In this document: piece after piece, positions 17,501 to 24,685 of the stretch
Position numbering within the stretch: the first letter of the stretch is position 1
Layout: each line of letters starts with the position of its first letter
Assembly (NCBI GenBank): GCA_003153585.1
Contig: PLZZ01000088.1
Location: forward strand, 1,117-29,252
Direction: 5' to 3'
Source of the DNA: Acidobacteriota bacterium
GTDB lineage: Bacteria > Acidobacteriota > Terriglobia > Acidiferrales > UBA7541
DNA length: 28,136 nt
Program-made: the position numbers and the translations under genes
The notes under the pieces: generated by a model
Told to the model about the DNA's origin: nothing
Seen by the model: only the letters and a program-made list of their open reading frames with translations
The model's database searches: none

Positions 17501-17579
17501 CGGCGATGGCCTGGGCGACCTTGCCCTGGTTGAGGAACTTCAGCGCGCTTTCCAGCGCTTTGCTTTTATTAAAGGCCAT
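14529..17579 (-). CDS. Large TPR protein with long acidic Glu/Pro/Ala linker
   Basis: From the ATG at 17579 the protein has 1016 residues; a GTG 27 nt upstream is possible but less likely. Residues ~1-380 are a run of TPR repeats (AIAEYQQILRHDPKDQATLM, AIEYFERLAQVYLDDG, AIAIYKKIGKLAPNELPPLE and others). A second short TPR set at ~420-530 includes KATHLLENVLQRAPRHTP. Residues ~550-860 are low complexity, dominated by Glu, Ala, Pro and Val, and strongly acidic (for example PAPEPEPEPVFIIEETEPEA). A third TPR block closes the protein (THYNLGIAYREMGLLDEAIG to the end). There is no signal peptide or membrane helix, so it is probably a cytoplasmic scaffold. It follows rnhB on the same strand after 230 nt. 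Partners are unknown; TPR scaffolds of this kind occur in pilus, motility and secretion systems, but nothing here picks one. Confidence 0.88.
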   Translation of the reverse strand: MAFNKSKALESALKFLNQGKVAQAIAEYQQILRHDPKDQATLMTVGDLYARQADLAHAIEYFERLAQVYLDDGFNSKAIAIYKKIGKLAPNELPPLERLADLYVQQGILSEARPLYLQIAEAHLKANRAPKAVEVLHRLLEVEPENLRVQMRLAELYNVMGLKKDSAQTYLNYAQRLFDRGEKDETEKLIERALEVDPTNAAALLLKAKALNANNKTEQAIPILESHPEANTGGEVTNMLVDYELRSGQSQKAAERGRQVLARGHAHYEVLYKVAETLIESDQASAGLQLLRELRGAMIEAGEQDKFLKSLTAVSERLPGNPEPLEMLVDFCRTTSDPFRLNAALGQLSDAYAAAGNFPRAEALLQELVDRNKDDERVVARLNQLRERAGGAPMAAPEPTPLPENKEEEAEPHVPQASIAVAPVIEETLDDETQRYIAQALTDVDLFSSYGLTQKATHLLENVLQRAPRHTPTLERLLDLYLGAGNERRTAELAGQLEQIHRERNDQVNADRFAELRQRFQKAAGVSPEELQAAPPMAVPVESLPAAPVAPETQARASVETASEGAVPVDQTAELSAAEIAAEFGIPLTVAPSEPAVEEFAVAPIPLEEPAISVEALPPQQPIAQTPPAASGEELDLSDEWEAISQEVVDAEKTALEETPAAVEAESEPAIAESEQEAAPAPEPEPEPVFIIEETEPEAVIEEMAVQPEPVELEPEAPIALEIEAEPEAVPASANDSSVQPDSFEIQESSEEADEIPTIEIIEEPDSETLAAEPVTAANGEFELELTPEPSSIASHAGPATTEDFLNELAAEVEDLEAPPADRAFASAAKNIDEPVPVSAASSVPAAAISENGSSKSSAVPEITTESLNELAEVFQEFRSELGELGEEDEDLETHYNLGIAYREMGLLDEAIGEFQKVAKAVQKGKPFRYTMNCSTMLGLSFMDKGEPNIAALWYQRALEVPGLEHETILALRYDLGLALEAGGDSSAALDCFRQVYAANIEYRDVADRISTLQKR

Positions 17580-17809
17580 GGGTAATTTCGCCTGCCTCGC
17601 CTTCACCTACGGCGGGGCGGCGTGGTTGGGCCACAGTGGCGGCTCAGGTCAGAAGGTTAGCATGCGCGAAAAACAAGGGGCAATGAACCGGGCGAAGCCT
17701 GGTGCCATAGGCGATAACAGTGTCTTTTAAGCGCCTAGCCCGGATGTGCCGGCAGAGAGGCAAGATCGGGACCGGTTTGGGGGCGGAAAAGCCAAGCAGG
17801 TGGAGAGGC

Positions 17810-18514
17810 CTATGACTTCGAAAGCGTCGCGCGGTCTTCGTTGGCGCCGAGGGCATCGGTGACAGGTGTGAGCGGTAACATGTCCTGCTTTGCGCCAACG
17901 GCCCAGCAACCCGCCTCCCGAACAGGAGAATACGAAAAGCGATGCAGCGGCGAAGGCCCGTGGCGCTGCAAAGCCTCTAGATGGTCCGGAGTACCGTAGC
18001 CTTTATTCTGCGCCAGCCCATATTGGGGATAGAGTTGGTCATATTCCCGCATGCATTGGTCGCGCTCTACCTTTGCCAGGATGGATGCGGCCGCAATCGA
18101 AACCGAACGGGCATCGCCATGAATCAACGCTTTCTGTTCAATGGGCAAATCAATTTCAATGGCATCCAGCAGGAGGTAATCCGGGAGAGGAAAGAGCTGC
18201 GAAACTGCTGCCATCATTGCCTGGCGGCTGGCTTGGTAGATATTCCAGGCGTCGATGCGGCTGGCTTCGATTTCCGCCACCGCCCAGGCCAGCGCGTATT
18301 CACGAATGCGCGGCGCTAATTCTTGGCGACGGTCCGGAGTGAGTTTCTTGGAATCATCCAGGCCCACAATGCGGCGGCGGGGGTTCAAGATGACGGCTGC
18401 GGCCACTACCGGGCCAAAGAGAGACCCGCGTCCCGCTTCGTCCAGCCCGGCAATGCGCTGCCATCCGTGCTGGCGTGCGTCGCGTTCGTACCGCGTACAG
18501 CAAAGTCTGCCCAT
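17810..18514 (-). CDS. rnhB: Ribonuclease HII
   Basis: This enzyme removes ribonucleotides and RNA primers from DNA by cutting RNA-DNA hybrids. The carboxylates are in place: Asp25 and Glu26 in GLDEAGRG, Asp117 in LLLDAIE, and Asp134 in HGDARS. Family signatures are DDSKKLT (53-59), SVSIAAASILAKVERD and NKGYGTPDHLEALQRHGPSP, followed by HRFSYSPV. The length of 234 is slightly above the usual ~200-215 because of a C-terminal tail (VGAKQDMLPLTPVTDALGAN) with no known role. The ATG lacks a clear Shine-Dalgarno; a GTG 9 nt upstream is an alternative. It follows rplS as in many bacteria, but an intrinsic terminator lies between them, so rnhB depends on read-through or an internal promoter. Confidence 0.95.
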   Translation of the reverse strand: MGRLCCTRYERDARQHGWQRIAGLDEAGRGSLFGPVVAAAVILNPRRRIVGLDDSKKLTPDRRQELAPRIREYALAWAVAEIEASRIDAWNIYQASRQAMMAAVSQLFPLPDYLLLDAIEIDLPIEQKALIHGDARSVSIAAASILAKVERDQCMREYDQLYPQYGLAQNKGYGTPDHLEALQRHGPSPLHRFSYSPVREAGCWAVGAKQDMLPLTPVTDALGANEDRATLSKS

Positions 18515-18590
18515 CGGCCACGGATTTTAGCACACGGCGAGCCCCCAGTTTTCCACAAACGGTCAAAGTCGCGGCGGCGCGCAGCCTTAA

Positions 18591-18623
18591 ACAAAAAGCC
18601 CGCCCCGATTTATCGGAGCGGGC
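18591..18623 (-). terminator. Intrinsic terminator after rplS
   Basis: Read on the minus strand, GCCCGCTCCGA (18623-18613) pairs with TCGGGGCGGGC (18608-18598) around a TAAA loop, an 11-bp GC-rich stem with one T-G wobble. It is followed by TTTTTGTTT. It lies 18 nt past the rplS stop. Confidence 0.92.
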
Positions 18624-18641
18624 GAAATCAAAATAGTAAGG

Positions 18642-19028
18642 TTACTCTGCGGCTGCGGGAACAGGCGCTTTTTCGAACGTCTCCACGCGTTTGATACGCG
18701 CAGCTTTGCCTTTGCGCTGGCGAAGATAATTTAGCTTGGCGCGGCGAACGCGGCCTTGCCGCACAACGTCGATCGAGCTAATCATCGGCGAATGCACGGG
18801 GAAAATGCGCTCCACGCCAATACCGAAGCTAACGCGACGCACGGTAAACGACTCGCCCAGAAGCTCACCGCGGCGGCTCATCACCACGCCTTCAAACGGC
18901 TGAATGCGTTCCTTGGCTTCCTCGCCTTCCTTCAAGCGGACATTCACCCGGACTGTGTCACCCGGACGAAACACGGGATGATCCTTGCGGAGTTGGGACT
19001 GCTGCACTTTAGAAATTATGGGTTTCAT
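18642..19028 (-). CDS. rplS: Large ribosomal subunit protein bL19
   Basis: This protein sits at the 30S-50S interface of the ribosome. The 128 residues carry the full L19 pattern: [16 protein letters not shown] (20-35), [34 protein letters not shown], and [20 protein letters not shown] followed by KAARIK. A Glu/Pro/Ala-rich tail is added at the end, longer than the ~115-residue norm. It has its own promoter with a perfect TATAAT (19086-19114) and a strong terminator, so it can be expressed as a single-gene unit even though it lies in the classic rpsP-rimM-trmD-rplS order. The usual neighbour trmD is separated from it by the pentapeptide gene. Confidence 0.97.
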   Translation of the reverse strand: MKPIISKVQQSQLRKDHPVFRPGDTVRVNVRLKEGEEAKERIQPFEGVVMSRRGELLGESFTVRRVSFGIGVERIFPVHSPMISSIDVVRQGRVRRAKLNYLRQRKGKAARIKRVETFEKAPVPAAAE

Positions 19029-19085
19029 GACTCATTTTCCGGCAGACCCGCTCAGGTGGGGCCAGCACACAACGAACAACTTTCT

Positions 19086-19114
19086 ATTATAACGAAACCT
19101 CCGCCCCCTGCCTA
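19086..19114 (-). promoter_or_regulatory. Promoter of rplS
   Basis: On the minus strand, TAGGCA (19114-19109, 4 of 6 matches to TTGACA) and a perfect TATAAT (19091-19086) are separated by exactly 17 bp. The leader to the rplS ATG would be about 50 nt. Confidence 0.7.
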
Positions 19115-19164
19115 TACGAAAATCAAATCCCCGGGAGGTTTTTGCTTTAGGTGATCCGGCCCTT

Positions 19165-19914
19165 TCATTTTGACTCGGACTCGGTCGCGACAGCGCCATT
19201 TTGGACGGCCCAGGGCACAAATCCGTCAGGAGGATTTTTCACATCATATATATTTGCCATCTTGAGATTCACAATTTCACGCCAGCGAATATTACTGAGG
19301 TTTGCGTGTCTTAGATCAGCGTTTGCGAAGTTCGCGCCGGAAAAGTTTGCTTCCGTTAGGTCGGCACCCGATAGATCGGCATCGTTGGCCTGAGCGCCTT
19401 GAAACGAGGCCTTGTAGAAATCGCTTCCGCGAAAATTGGCGGAGCTCAGATCTGCATCGCCGAAGTCGGCGTAACGAAAATCGCTGTTGCGAGCATCCGC
19501 GGCACTGAAGTTGGACCGTATCAACTTGGCTCCCTCAAGACGGATTCCTTGCAGGAAAGCGCCTGATATATCCACTCCTACCAGCGGGATGTGGTCGGCA
19601 TTGAGTTCTTGCAGAGCCTCGAGCCTCCCGCCGCTTCCTCCTTTGCCTTGCGCCGTGTTGATAACCTGCCAGGCTTGGTAGTGCTTCTGTTTCGTGCGAT
19701 CGCCTGATTCAGAAAAATAGAAAAGAACCGCAACCAAAACGCTTAGGCTTCCCATGTATTCCAGCACTTCCAGGAATTTCCAATTGCTTAAGGCATACGC
19801 TACCCATTCCCAGACCCAATCCATAGCCACGAAAGGAACCGTCCAGTTGTGAGTAATGCTTGATTTCTGATTCGTCCACGGCTTTGGCCGCTCTCTGGGT
19901 AGGAATAATCTCAT
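19165..19914 (-). CDS. Membrane-anchored pentapeptide-repeat protein
   Basis: The frame codes for 249 residues. A start at the ATG 19824 (219 residues, beginning MDWVWEWVAYALSN) is at least as likely, since the first 30 residues look unrelated to any fold and neither ATG has a Shine-Dalgarno. One hydrophobic helix (LEYMGSLSVLVAVLFYF) is followed by a conserved-looking KHYQAWQVINTAQGKGGSGG segment. Then come roughly 18-19 pentapeptide repeats of the A(D/N)LxX type (ADFGDADLSSANFRGSDF, ADLTEANFSGANFANADL), which should form a right-handed quadrilateral beta helix. The tail is NPPDGFVPWAV. Some pentapeptide proteins mimic DNA and protect gyrase, but most, especially membrane-anchored ones, have no known function. 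It lies between trmD and rplS, where most bacteria have no gene. Confidence 0.85.
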   Translation of the reverse strand: MRLFLPRERPKPWTNQKSSITHNWTVPFVAMDWVWEWVAYALSNWKFLEVLEYMGSLSVLVAVLFYFSESGDRTKQKHYQAWQVINTAQGKGGSGGRLEALQELNADHIPLVGVDISGAFLQGIRLEGAKLIRSNFSAADARNSDFRYADFGDADLSSANFRGSDFYKASFQGAQANDADLSGADLTEANFSGANFANADLRHANLSNIRWREIVNLKMANIYDVKNPPDGFVPWAVQNGAVATESESK

Positions 19915-20062
19915 GGAGAAAATGCCGCTTGCCGAGATGAACGCGCGGATTGTATTTCCTGCAACGGAGAATGTCCACCGCCATTCACCTTGACAGAAAC
20001 CGAACTCGCCATTCCTGGCTAAACAAATTTGGGTAGCACGACTTTGGTCCCCGCAAAAGGCG

Positions 20063-20869
20063 CTAATCTTCTTCGTTCAGTGAGGCACCATCGAGCAAAT
20101 CAGGGCGGTTGCGCTGAGTCTTTTCCAGCGCGCGCTTACGGCGCCAACGGCGAATTTCTTCGTGATTTCCGCCGAGAAGCACCTCTGGGACGTCCCATCC
20201 GCGAAAGGAGGGTGGGCGTGTGTAGTGGGGGTAGTCGAGAATGCCGCGACCGCCGGTCCGCGCGCCGTGCTCTGCAACGCTCAAGTGGCCGGTCGCTACT
20301 TGGCTATCGGGCGCCTTCTCCCGCTCGCCGTCGGACGCACTGAAGGATTCATTCACCGTGGAGTCTTCGTTGCCCAGGGCGCCCGGGATTAGGCGGGTTA
20401 CCGCATCCAGAACCATTGCAGCGGGGAGTTCGCCGCCGGAGAGGACGAAATCGCCGATGGAAATTTCCTCCGTAGCGAGATGCTCTGCGACACGCTCGTC
20501 AACCCCTTCGTATCGGCCGCAGATCAGCACGATTCGCTTGAGCTTCGCAAAACTGCGCGCCATTTCCTGAGTAAAGAGTTTTCCCGCGGCGGAAAGCAAT
20601 ACGGTGGCGGTGCCGGCCTGCACCGCAGCAGCGCTATCTTGACCCAGCAGCGACTCGACCGCTTCGAACAGCGGCTCGGGTTTCATCACCATTCCTTCGC
20701 CGCCGCCGAAAGGCCGGTCGTCCACCGTTCGATGACGGTCATGCGTGAAATCGCGCAAGTCGTGAGTGTGCACGTCAATGAGCTTCGCTTCGCGCGCACG
20801 CCGCACGATTCCGTAATCGAGTGGCCCGCCGAAAAACCCGGGAAAAATCGTGATGATGTCAAAACGCAT
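20063..20869 (-). CDS. trmD: tRNA (guanine37-N1)-methyltransferase with enlarged interdomain linker
   Basis: TrmD methylates G37 next to the anticodon, preventing +1 frameshifting. The N-terminal trefoil-knot domain shows DDRPFGGGEGMVMKPEP (50-66), ICGRYEGVDERV (116-127) and the S-adenosylmethionine-binding ISIGDFVLSGGELPAA, then DAVTRLIPGALGN with Arg159 matching E. coli Arg154. The C-terminal domain begins at LDYPHYTRP (211-219) and includes PEVLLGGNHEEIRRWRR. Between NESF (ending at 176) and the ILDYPHYTRP motif are 33 residues, against about 3 in E. coli: a charged, Gly-rich insertion. By alignment with E. coli, the catalytic Asp169 position holds Glu174. The protein is therefore 268 residues but lacks the long E. 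coli tail. It follows rimM after 103 nt on the same strand. Confidence 0.96.
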   Translation of the reverse strand: MRFDIITIFPGFFGGPLDYGIVRRAREAKLIDVHTHDLRDFTHDRHRTVDDRPFGGGEGMVMKPEPLFEAVESLLGQDSAAAVQAGTATVLLSAAGKLFTQEMARSFAKLKRIVLICGRYEGVDERVAEHLATEEISIGDFVLSGGELPAAMVLDAVTRLIPGALGNEDSTVNESFSASDGEREKAPDSQVATGHLSVAEHGARTGGRGILDYPHYTRPPSFRGWDVPEVLLGGNHEEIRRWRRKRALEKTQRNRPDLLDGASLNEED

Positions 20870-20972
20870 CGCTGCTTATCCTACCCAAATGACGTGGCGA
20901 AGATGATTGTCGCTTATCGACCCTGTTTTTCCTCAATAATTTGGAGTTGAAGACAGAACAAGACTGGATGAT

Positions 20973-21533
20973 TCAATTCAAATCGCGAAGGCCTGCGGGG
21001 AGAGCCACTTCGATGCGGCGGGCTTCGATGTTCACACTCCTACAAATTTCCTGTGCCAAAGGAATCAGGAGTTCGCCTCGAGCAGAATCGACCACAAGAA
21101 TGGGATTCTTGGCAGCGCCTTCGCCTGTAAATTGCACGTCGCGAACCAGTCCGACTGTAGCGCCATTTTCCTCGCACACTTCGCAGCCAATTAAATCCGT
21201 CACGTAATAACTTGCGTTCGGCAGCGGGATGCGCTCGGCCAGCGGAATTTGGACTTCCAGGCCGATCAGTTTTTCGGCGTCAGAGATCGAGTCGGAATTC
21301 TCGAAGAGGAAAATGGCTTGGCCGCCGCGGCTGTGCGAAAGCCAACACTTGCGAATGGCTACCTGTTTCGCTGCTGCAGTTTTCTCGTTCCACAGCTCCG
21401 CAGATTTTAAGCGCGTAAGGCGCTCGGGGAAATCGGTGAGGATTTCGGCGGCCACTTCGCCGCGGCGACCGTGCGGACGCAGAACGCGCGCTACCGTGAC
21501 GCGATCGGACCGCGGAGATTGTTGCACAGTCAC
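20973..21533 (-). CDS. rimM: Ribosome maturation factor RimM
   Basis: RimM helps assemble the head of the 30S subunit by binding S19. The 186 residues show the N-terminal barrel (VTVARVLRPHGRRGEVAAEI, then LTDFPERL) and the C-terminal PRC barrel (YYVTDLIGCEV, VGLVRDVQFTGEGAAKNPIL, ELLIPLAQEICRSVNIEARR). The start is GTG at 21533, which shares its first base with the TAG stop of khpA (TAGTG), so the two are almost certainly translationally coupled. The position khpA-rimM-trmD is the standard order for this block. Confidence 0.95.
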   Translation of the reverse strand: MTVQQSPRSDRVTVARVLRPHGRRGEVAAEILTDFPERLTRLKSAELWNEKTAAAKQVAIRKCWLSHSRGGQAIFLFENSDSISDAEKLIGLEVQIPLAERIPLPNASYYVTDLIGCEVCEENGATVGLVRDVQFTGEGAAKNPILVVDSARGELLIPLAQEICRSVNIEARRIEVALPAGLRDLN

Positions 21534-21763
21534 TACTCGAGGATTTCCAGGGTAAAGCGCTTTTTCAATTTCATTCCTGCCGCGCCGAGCAACGTGCGGA
21601 TGGATTTAGCCGTGCGTCCCTGCCGCCCGATCACCTTCCCCAGATCGTCGGGATGGACGCGCAATTCCAGCACAGTGACTTGTTCACCCTCTACAGCGTT
21701 AACCGCAACATTTTCCGGATGATCAACAAGAGCTTTGGCAATCTCTTCAACAAGAGCCTTCAT
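21533..21763 (-). CDS. khpA: KH-domain RNA-binding protein KhpA
   Basis: From the ATG at 21763 the protein has 76 residues, starting [17 protein letters not shown] as KhpA proteins do. GGAGG lies 5 nt upstream; longer starts at 21811 add an unrelated 16-residue peptide. The single KH domain carries the RNA-binding [18 protein letters not shown] loop. KhpA, often with KhpB/Jag, binds many small RNAs and mRNAs and affects cell-wall synthesis in Gram-positive bacteria; the role in this phylum is not established. Its stop overlaps the rimM start, and it follows rpsP after 82 nt, the usual place for this gene. Confidence 0.93.
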   Translation of the reverse strand: MKALVEEIAKALVDHPENVAVNAVEGEQVTVLELRVHPDDLGKVIGRQGRTAKSIRTLLGAAGMKLKKRFTLEILE

Positions 21764-21845
21764 CGCGACCTCCACAGCGTGTGAGCTCAGCGGAGAAATT
21801 CGCTGGAGCATGTACGAGCGTAGATTTACTGTGGGGTGAGACGCC

Positions 21846-22085
21846 TCAGGCAGGTTTCCGGTTTCTTAGAAAACTGCGTACCGTGTCGCTGGGCTGTGCG
21901 CCCTTGCTAAGCCAGTAAGTCACGCGGTCATGATCCAGCGTGATGGCGGCTGGCTTCTTCAGCGGGTCGTAGGTACCTACGATTTCCACAAACCGTCCAT
22001 TTCGCGGACGGGTTTTCTCCGTAACGATCACGCGATAAAACGGGCGCTTCTTCTTGCCAATCCGAGCCAGCCGAATCATTAACAC
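21846..22085 (-). CDS. rpsP: Small ribosomal subunit protein bS16
   Basis: This 79-residue 30S protein is recognised from [18 protein letters not shown] at the N-terminus, [15 protein letters not shown], and [20 protein letters not shown]. Two starts are possible: GTG at 22085 and ATG at 22079. The AGGAGG is 9 nt from the GTG and 15 nt from the ATG, so the GTG start is favoured. A strong promoter with perfect TATAAT lies about 30 nt upstream, so the rpsP-khpA-rimM-trmD run can be transcribed independently of ffh and the GAF gene. Confidence 0.96.
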   Translation of the reverse strand: MLMIRLARIGKKKRPFYRVIVTEKTRPRNGRFVEIVGTYDPLKKPAAITLDHDRVTYWLSKGAQPSDTVRSFLRNRKPA

Positions 22086-22115
22086 AGCGAAAATCCTCCT
22101 ATGCCGAACCGAACC

Positions 22116-22144
22116 ATTATAGCGAAGGGGGCTGCTTTCACCAA
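22116..22144 (-). promoter_or_regulatory. Promoter of rpsP-khpA-rimM-trmD
   Basis: On the minus strand, TTGGTG (22144-22139, 3 of 6 matches to TTGACA) and a perfect TATAAT (22121-22116) are separated by exactly 17 bp. The start of transcription would be near 22109, giving a ~25-nt leader that includes the AGGAGG site. Confidence 0.65.
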
Positions 22145-22167
22145 TCGCTATCTCAGGCGCGCGGGCA

Positions 22168-22635
22168 TTAACGCAGGAGCCAGAGGGGCAAGGCCGCTTG
22201 AGCGCAGTGCTCGATCATTTGTTGGTCGCGCTCTGAAAATGCGTTGGCATGTTCGCTTTCAACGTCCACCGTTCCAATCACGCGATCGCCTCCGGGAGCC
22301 AGAACCGGAACGATGATTTCGGAAAGAGTGCTAGCAAAGGCGGTGAGATAGCGCGGGTCGGTTCGGACGTCGCCGGCAATGACCGTTTTCTTTTTTTGAA
22401 TTGCGGAACCGGTGAGTCCCTTACTCGCGGGAAACTCGGGGTATTCCGGAGCGCTGGGACCACTCCAGCCGATGATGGAGACCAGTTCCGGGCGCACATC
22501 GTAAATGCCGACCCAGCGATATTCGCCAAGTTTTCGGATCAGTTCGGCAAGGCGTTTGGCCTGTGCAGGACGATCGCCGCCACTCATCGCGAGGGAGCGA
22601 ATCTCGTTGAGCGTGTTGTTGACGACTATCGGCAC
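22168..22635 (-). CDS. GAF-domain protein
   Basis: The 155-residue product is a single GAF domain: [20 protein letters not shown] for the first strands, [18 protein letters not shown], then [20 protein letters not shown] and [20 protein letters not shown] near the end. It looks like free-methionine-sulfoxide reductase (fRMsr) in length, but the three cysteines of that enzyme are absent; the only cysteine is near residue 143 in the last helix. It is therefore more likely a ligand-binding or regulatory GAF protein. The start is GTG 22635 with AGGA six nt upstream and only 8 nt after the ffh stop, so it is probably co-transcribed with ffh. The ligand is unknown. Confidence 0.85.
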   Translation of the reverse strand: MPIVVNNTLNEIRSLAMSGGDRPAQAKRLAELIRKLGEYRWVGIYDVRPELVSIIGWSGPSAPEYPEFPASKGLTGSAIQKKKTVIAGDVRTDPRYLTAFASTLSEIIVPVLAPGGDRVIGTVDVESEHANAFSERDQQMIEHCAQAALPLWLLR

Positions 22636-22643
22636 GTTCGTTC

Positions 22644-23984
22644 CTATTTCAGGCCGGCGAATTTGCCGATGCCGCGCATTTTTGTTTTTGCATAGGTGCC
22701 GTACTGCTTCATCATTTTGCGCATGTCGGCGTACTGTTTTAGCACCTGATTTACTTCCTGGACGGAGGTGCCGCTGCCTAGAGCGATGCGTTTGCGGCGC
22801 TTGCCGTCTATCAGATTGGAATTTGCGCGCTCCTTGGCGGTCATGGAATTAATGATGGCCTCCACGGAACCGAGGCGCTTCTCATCAATCTCAGTGTTTT
22901 TCGGCAGATTGGCGAACGGGCCGACTTTTGGAAGCATGCCCATGATTGATTCAATGGAGCCCATCTTGCGAATCTGGCGCAACTGATCGCGGAAATCCTC
23001 GAGCGTGAAGTCGTCTTCGCGCAACTTGCGTTCGAGTTCTCGCGCTTTTTTCTCGTCAACGTTCTTTTCAACTTTTTCGATCAGGCCGAGAACGTCGCCC
23101 ATGCCGAGAATGCGGGACACGACGCGGTCGGGGAGAAAAGGCTCGAGCGCATCATATTTTTCGCCGATGCCGACAAACTTTACGGGGGCGCCGGTAACTT
23201 TGCGGATGGAAAGCGCCGCGCCTCCGCGAGCGTCTCCGTCCATTTTCGTGAGTACAACGCCGGTGATGCCCAGCCGCTTGTGGAATTCACCCGCCGAACG
23301 TACTGCGTCCTGACCGATCATGGCGTCAGCGACGAAGAGTAGTTCGGAAGGATTCAGCTCGCGCTTGAGATCGGAAAGCTCATTCATCAAGTCGTCGTCG
23401 ATGTGCAGGCGGCCAGCGGTGTCAACCAGCACGACGTCGCAGGCAGATAGTTTTGCTTCGCGCAATGCGCCGCGCACAATTTCCAGCGGCTTGTCGGTTC
23501 CGGTTCCGGGCCACAGCGGGGTCCCGGTCGCTTTGGCAACCTGCGCGAGCTGTTCGCGGGCCGCGGGGCGATAGACGTCAGTGGAGACGACCAGCGGGCG
23601 ATGTCCATGTTCCGCGAGCCACTTGCCCATTTTTCCGGTGGAAGTGGTCTTGCCGGAGCCCTGCAGGCCGACAATAAGCCAGACAGAAGGCGGCTTGGAA
23701 CTGTATTGAGGTTTTGCTTCGCGGCCGAGAAGTTCGCCCAATTCGTCACGAACAATTTTTACTACTTGCTGGTCGGGCGAAAGTTGCAAGAGGACTTCGG
23801 AACCCAGCGCCTTTTCACGGACGTGCTTGATGAACTCGTCCGCAACGCCGACGTTTACGTCGCCTTCGAGCAGGGCTTCGCGAATTTCCACCAAGCCCGC
23901 ATCGAGATGTTCCTCGGTGATTTTGCCCTGGCCGCGCAGATTCTTGAAGGCGCGCTGGAGCTTGTCTGTCAGTGTTTCAAACAT
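22644..23984 (-). CDS. ffh: Signal recognition particle protein Ffh (SRP54)
   Basis: Ffh binds signal sequences on nascent chains and delivers ribosomes to FtsY and SecYEG. The 446 residues comprise an N domain (MFETLTDKLQRAFKNLRGQG onward), a G domain with P-loop GLQGSGKTT (106-114), DTAGRLHIDDDL, TKMDGDARGGA and GIGEKYDALEPF, and a methionine-rich M domain. The M domain holds the RNA-binding stretch KRRKRIALGSGTSVQEVNQV and ends in KQYADMRKMMKQYG. Length and motifs are normal. It heads the minus-strand translation block. No Shine-Dalgarno is evident before the ATG, and no SRP RNA was recognised in the gap upstream. Confidence 0.97.
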   Translation of the reverse strand: MFETLTDKLQRAFKNLRGQGKITEEHLDAGLVEIREALLEGDVNVGVADEFIKHVREKALGSEVLLQLSPDQQVVKIVRDELGELLGREAKPQYSSKPPSVWLIVGLQGSGKTTSTGKMGKWLAEHGHRPLVVSTDVYRPAAREQLAQVAKATGTPLWPGTGTDKPLEIVRGALREAKLSACDVVLVDTAGRLHIDDDLMNELSDLKRELNPSELLFVADAMIGQDAVRSAGEFHKRLGITGVVLTKMDGDARGGAALSIRKVTGAPVKFVGIGEKYDALEPFLPDRVVSRILGMGDVLGLIEKVEKNVDEKKARELERKLREDDFTLEDFRDQLRQIRKMGSIESIMGMLPKVGPFANLPKNTEIDEKRLGSVEAIINSMTAKERANSNLIDGKRRKRIALGSGTSVQEVNQVLKQYADMRKMMKQYGTYAKTKMRGIGKFAGLK

Positions 23985-24685
23985 GGCGGCTTTCGGGCGG
24001 AACGGTTAGTCGAGGAGATGATCGCATTGAGTGATTCTGGCCCCGGTTAGACTGGTACGCCGCCCTGTGTTTTCTACAAGTTACGGAGATTTCTGAATAT
24101 GAGCCAGAACCGGTTAGAAATGCGCGGACTTGGACGAAAAGGGAAGCGGTTCCAAGGCTAAGCTGATGAGCATAGCCTCCCACTTTTGAGGTCAAAGCCT
24201 CAGATGCATAGCCCGCGACGTGTCTTGCAGGCCGCGAGTCACTTACGACTCCGTTATGCGTTCGAATTTTCTCTATTTTAATCACAAAAAACACTAGCAC
24301 ACTGCCACATAAGAAATCCAGGACTTGGATGTCGTGGACGCTGCGAGATTTCAGGTTAGCCGCGCAGTCCTTGTTAGGGCCATAACCTACATCCCCGAAG
24401 GTACGCGACTAATCCGTTACTGTGGGGTTGGTTCTGGGTAGGGAGCGCGTTCCAATGGGCTAGAAGTGGTCCCGAGGTGTCTTCGGACCGTCCCGCGCGA
24501 ATCGGCTAGCGTAGCAAGCAGTGTTTATGAGGGCAAGGCTGGGTCCTCGGACTTAAGGTATTTTTGTTGCGAAAATAAGGCACTTGCGGCGGTCCATGGG
24601 TCTGCCAAGCGAGTACAATAGCGAGCGCAAGCATTCTCACGATGTTCCGCGCGCGAATCCCGGTTCAACTCGAGAGGGGTTTGGA
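23985..24685. other. Non-coding gap between ffh and the PilZ-TonB gene
   Basis: About 700 nt separate two divergent genes. The open frames inside are short, lack ribosome binding sites and resemble no protein. An AT-rich patch near 24277-24294 (TAAAAT on the minus strand) might belong to an ffh promoter, giving a leader of ~290 nt. A bulged hairpin (GGTCCCGA at 24468-24475 with TCGGACC at 24483-24489) stands out, with no T tract. No tRNA, SRP RNA, tmRNA or RNase P signature was found. Confidence 0.5.

Noticed and set aside
18549-18557. Second DnaA-box match TTTTCCACA upstream of rnhB
   Set aside because: One or two matches to the loose consensus are expected by chance, and there is no cluster or AT-rich element suggesting an origin.
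22168-22635. Free-methionine-(R)-sulfoxide reductase call for the GAF gene
   Set aside because: The size fits, but the catalytic cysteines are missing; the only cysteine is in the last helix.
23985-24583. SRP RNA, tmRNA, RNase P RNA or a tRNA near ffh
   Set aside because: No GGAAG/AGCAGCC SRP core, no tRNA T-loop and acceptor pairing, and no RNase P core sequence was found on either strand.
24584-24685. N-terminal extension of the PilZ-TonB protein from a TTG at 24584
   Set aside because: No ribosome binding site precedes the TTG, the peptide is unlike any PilZ N-terminus, and the ATG at 24686 has GAGGGG at good spacing.
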